A stretch of DNA of 14,478 nt. Source: Pseudomonadota bacterium. GTDB taxonomy: Bacteria; Pseudomonadota; Gammaproteobacteria; Burkholderiales; Burkholderiaceae_C. Within the stretch, counting starts at the first letter, position 1, and each line of letters starts with the position of its first letter. Made by a program: the position numbers and the translations under genes. The stretch lies in assembly GCA_023436025.1 (NCBI GenBank), contig JAEZKX010000292.1:1-14478 (forward strand), read 5' to 3'. A model generated the notes under the pieces. It did not search any database. It was not told the origin of the DNA and worked only from the letters and a program-made list of their open reading frames with translations. Shown piece by piece: positions 12,758-14,478 of this stretch.

Positions 12758-13372
12758 TCAGCCGCCAGCCGGGCGCCGCGGGCGGACGCCCAGCGCCTGC
12801 CCGATCGCCAGCCCCGAAAGGCGTGCCATGGCCAACAGGCGCTCCGCACTCTCGCCTGCGCGTGCCTTCGCCGACAGGCCCGCCATGGTCATGCTCATGA
12901 AGTCGGTGAGCCCTTGGGCCTGCGCGGGATGGCGCGCCGCGATGTAGTCGTGGATCATGCGTTCGGCATCCTGGCGAAGCCCGCATGCGGCCGCGCGCGC
13001 GCCGTCGTCCCTGCACCGCGTGTCTTCCAGCACCAGGCAGCCGGCGACGCCGCGGTCGGCCGCATAGCGCCGCGCGGCTTCCTCCAGCACGGCCAACAGG
13101 CATTCGGCCACCGGCCGGTCCGCGCGCAGCAGCTGCGCGAGCGGAATGGCGCCGGTGTTTCCATAGCGCTCCAGCACACGCTGGTACAGGCCCATCTTGC
13201 TGCCGAAAGCAGCATAGAAGCTGGGCGGGCGGATACCGAGCGCCGTCGTCACGTCCTGGACGCTCACGTTGTCGTAGCCGCGCGCATGGAACATTTCTTG
13301 TGCAAGCGCCACGGCTTCATCCACATCGAAAAGGCGGGGGCGGCCGCGCTGGCGGGCATTTTCTGTAGTCAT
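12758..13372 (-). CDS. bdcR: TetR family regulator closely resembling BdcR (YjgJ)
   Basis: A 204-residue TetR repressor starting MTTENARQRGRPRLFD. The helix-turn-helix is at about 34-60 (YDNVSVQDVTTALGIRPPSF, then YAAFGSKMGLYQRVLE). The middle carries CGRP-type blocks such as IPLAQLLRADRPVAECLL and GVAGCLVLEDTR, and a late LTDFMSMTMAGLSAKARAG. From memory these match E. coli BdcR block for block, including the order of its neighbour. BdcR represses bdcA. An upstream ATG at 13408 is in frame, but a good minus-strand promoter would start transcription at about 13411, leaving no leader for it. The ATG at 13372 is therefore preferred, with AAAGG or TAGGA as an imperfect ribosome binding site. Operator site A lies across this start codon, so the protein could repress its own gene. 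Confidence 0.88.
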   Translation of the reverse strand: MTTENARQRGRPRLFDVDEAVALAQEMFHARGYDNVSVQDVTTALGIRPPSFYAAFGSKMGLYQRVLERYGNTGAIPLAQLLRADRPVAECLLAVLEEAARRYAADRGVAGCLVLEDTRCRDDGARAAACGLRQDAERMIHDYIAARHPAQAQGLTDFMSMTMAGLSAKARAGESAERLLAMARLSGLAIGQALGVRPRRPAGG

Positions 13373-13379
13373 TCCTACA
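13364..13379. promoter_or_regulatory. Operator site A, TGTAG-N6-CTACA
   Basis: A perfect dyad TGTAG (13364-13368), TCATTC, CTACA (13375-13379). It overlaps the preferred start codon of the bdcR-like gene and lies just upstream of the candidate -35 of bdcA. It has the same arms and spacing as site B, 55 bases away centre to centre. Confidence 0.65.
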
Positions 13380-13386
13380 AAAACCT

Positions 13387-13415
13387 TTGAAAGCATGGGG
13401 TTGTCCACATACGGT
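13387..13415 (+). promoter_or_regulatory. Candidate bdcA promoter
   Basis: TTGAAA (13387-13392) is followed after 17 bases by TACGGT (13410-13415). The -10 is weak (three of six consensus bases), but the -35 is good and operator site B covers the predicted start point just downstream. Confidence 0.4.
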
Positions 13416-13416
13416 T

Positions 13417-13444
13417 AATGTAGCAACACCTACATAAATTTCAA
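13417..13444 (-). promoter_or_regulatory. Candidate bdcR promoter
   Basis: On the minus strand TTGAAA (13444-13439) is separated by 16 bases from TACATT (13422-13417). Site B lies inside this promoter, so repressor binding would block it directly. Predicted start near 13411 supports the ATG at 13372 over 13408. Confidence 0.5.
13418..13435. promoter_or_regulatory. Operator site B, ATGTAG-N6-CTACAT
   Basis: A perfect dyad ATGTAG (13418-13423), CAACAC, CTACAT (13430-13435), one base longer per arm than site A. It spans the bdcR promoter and the likely bdcA start point, so one repressor bound here could silence both genes. Confidence 0.7.
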
Positions 13445-13455
13445 GGAACGAAGAA

Positions 13456-14169
13456 ATGGCCCTGTTCAATGGAAAGTCCGTCCTGGTGCTGGGTGGCAGC
13501 CGCGGCATCGGAGCGGCGATCGTGCGCCGCTTTGCCGCGGAGGGCGCGAGGGTGCGCTTCACCTACGGCGCGTCCCCCGAAGCCGCGCAGCGGCTGGCCG
13601 AGGAGACCGGCAGCGTGGCCGTGCAGACCGACAGCGCCGATCGCGACGCCGTGATCGCGCAGGTGCGCGCGAGCGGCCCGCTGGACGTGCTGGTCGTCAA
13701 TGCCGGCATCGGGGTCTTCGGCGATCCGCTCGAGCTGGATCCGGATGCGGTCGAGCGGCTGTTCCAGATCAACGTGCATGCGCCCTACTTCGCCGCCGTC
13801 GAGGCGGCGCGCGGCATGCCCGCGGGCGGACGCATCATCGTCATCGGCTCGGTCAACGGCGACCGCATGCCGGTGCCCGGCATGGCGGCGTACGCGCTGA
13901 GCAAATCGGCGATGCAGGGTCTGGCGCGCGGCCTGGCGCGCGACTTCGGTCCCCGCGGCATCACGGTGAACGTGGTCCAGCCCGGCCCGATCGACACCGA
14001 TGCCAACCCGGCCACCGGCCCCATGAGCGAACTGCTGCACGGCTTCATGGCAATCAAGCGCCACGGCAGCGCGCAGGATGTCGCCGGCATGGTGGCGTGG
14101 CTGGCCGGCCCCGAGGCGGGCTTCGTGACGGGTGCCATGCACACCATCGACGGCGCATTCGGCGCCTGA
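13456..14169 (+). CDS. bdcA: SDR family oxidoreductase closely resembling BdcA (YjgI)
   Basis: A 237-residue classical short-chain dehydrogenase/reductase. The cofactor loop is LGGSRGIGAAIVRRF (12-26), NAG is at 82-84, the catalytic residues are S132 and Y146-A-L-S-K150, and the C-terminus is FVTGAMHTIDGAFGA. From memory this is strikingly close to E. coli BdcA along its whole length, including the VRFTYG segment, DSADRDAVI, GSVNGDRMPVPGMAAY and VVQPGPIDTDANPA. E50, the residue studied in E. coli BdcA for biofilm dispersal, is conserved. BdcA is reported to bind cyclic-di-GMP and promote biofilm dispersal, and the SDR active site suggests an NADPH-dependent reductase activity as well. AAGGA (13443-13447) precedes the ATG. 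It is divergent from the bdcR-like gene, with twin operators between them. Confidence 0.93.
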   Translation: MALFNGKSVLVLGGSRGIGAAIVRRFAAEGARVRFTYGASPEAAQRLAEETGSVAVQTDSADRDAVIAQVRASGPLDVLVVNAGIGVFGDPLELDPDAVERLFQINVHAPYFAAVEAARGMPAGGRIIVIGSVNGDRMPVPGMAAYALSKSAMQGLARGLARDFGPRGITVNVVQPGPIDTDANPATGPMSELLHGFMAIKRHGSAQDVAGMVAWLAGPEAGFVTGAMHTIDGAFGA

Positions 14170-14179
14170 GGACCGCCCC

Positions 14180-14223
14180 GGCCTCCTGTTGCCGGGAATA
14201 AGATCTCCCGGGACAAGGAGGCC
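14180..14223 (+). promoter_or_regulatory. Hairpin enclosing the methyltransferase ribosome binding site
   Basis: GGCCTCC (14180-14186) pairs with GGAGGCC (14217-14223), and CCGGGA (14192-14197) pairs with TCCCGG (14206-14211) around ATAAGATC, with a small symmetric internal loop between the stems. The 3' arm contains the AAGGAGG ribosome binding site of the next gene. There is no T-run, so an intrinsic terminator for bdcA is less likely than translational masking. Confidence 0.5.
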
Positions 14224-14226
14224 GCG

Positions 14227-14478
14227 ATGAACCACGACACCGGCGAGCACCTGCGGGCGCTGTACGCCGCCGACGGCGGCGTCGCCACCGCCTTCACCGC
14301 CAAGGTCGACGACTACGTCGCCGCGCGCCCACCCTACCCGCGGGCGCTGTTCGCGTTCCTGCGCGATGTCGTCGGTGTCGCGCCGGGCGCGCGCGTCGGC
14401 GACATCGGCGCCGGCACCGGCCTGTGCACCGCCGGCCTGCTCGAACACGGCTACCAGGTGCTGGCCGTCGAACCCAAC
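14227..14478 (+). CDS. Class I SAM-dependent methyltransferase, 3'-truncated by window edge
   Basis: The first 84 codons are visible. After a short N-terminal helix region with DDYVAARPPYPRALF (28-42), typical of small-molecule methyltransferases whose domain begins 'a..Y...RP.YP', comes motif I, VGDIGAGTGLCTAGL (57-71), the glycine-rich SAM-binding loop. The window ends at VLAVEPN, the acidic end of strand beta2 (E82) that holds the SAM ribose. The acceptor substrate cannot be told from this part. AAGGAGG (14215-14221) is a very strong ribosome binding site five bases before the ATG but is buried in a hairpin. The 57-base gap after bdcA allows co-transcription. Confidence 0.88.
   Translation, partial: MNHDTGEHLRALYAADGGVATAFTAKVDDYVAARPPYPRALFAFLRDVVGVAPGARVGDIGAGTGLCTAGLLEHGYQVLAVEPN

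Noticed and set aside
13441..14448. A 335-residue minus-strand open frame opposite bdcA and the methyltransferase start
   Set aside because: Antisense shadow; both plus-strand genes have ribosome binding sites and conserved motifs.

Overview
The window is a high-GC stretch of bacterial chromosome. Gene content suggests a betaproteobacterium of the Burkholderiales, probably of the Comamonadaceae type: a Bug-family (TctC-like) periplasmic binding protein, IclR/AraC/LysR/TetR regulators beside small catabolic genes, a short 'oxidoreductase-like' Cys-rich protein, and mostly GC-rich third codon positions. This placement is an inference from family content. No rRNA, tRNA, CRISPR array, insertion sequence or phage gene was seen.

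Layout, left to right. (1) 2-424 is the 3' part of a DUF1810 gene. It is followed by a minus-strand scrap of a LysR regulator C-terminus (358-590), which looks like a deletion scar. (2) 631-2847 holds two unrelated-looking serine hydrolases of the class C beta-lactamase/esterase fold; the second carries a Tat-type leader. (3) 2848-3167 has no confident gene; it holds an open minus-strand frame of unknown identity and a 14-bp AT-centred palindrome. (4) 3168-4669 is a divergent pair: a carboxymuconolactone decarboxylase-like gene (minus) and an AraC regulator (plus). (5) 4666-7781 is an IclR regulator (minus) divergent from a two-gene unit, a Bug binding protein translationally coupled to an FAD-dependent aromatic-ring hydroxylase. 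This reads as uptake plus hydroxylation of an aromatic acid. (6) 7805-9408 is a strong promoter carrying two copies of a dyad operator, an NAD-dependent epimerase-like gene, and a convergent TetR regulator. (7) 9486-11851 (minus) is an amino-acid ABC importer operon (binding protein, permease, permease) with no ATPase in view. (8) 12123-12589 holds two small genes, the Cys-rich oxidoreductase-like protein and a coiled-coil protein. (9) 12758-14169 is a divergent pair that closely resembles E. coli bdcR-bdcA (TetR regulator and SDR protein linked to cyclic-di-GMP and biofilm dispersal), with two identical dyad operators between them. (10) 14227 to the edge is the start of a SAM methyltransferase whose ribosome binding site lies inside a long hairpin.

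The recurring theme is small regulator-target modules: AraC/CMD, IclR/Bug-hydroxylase, TetR/epimerase and BdcR/BdcA. Two of the regulators meet a neighbouring gene tail to tail through the same four-base CTAG stop overlap. I found no clear sign of a wholly new multi-gene system. The most interesting signals are regulatory: the twin operators at 7816-7852 and 13364-13435, the probably leaderless IclR gene with an operator-like palindrome in its promoter, and the hairpin over the methyltransferase ribosome binding site.
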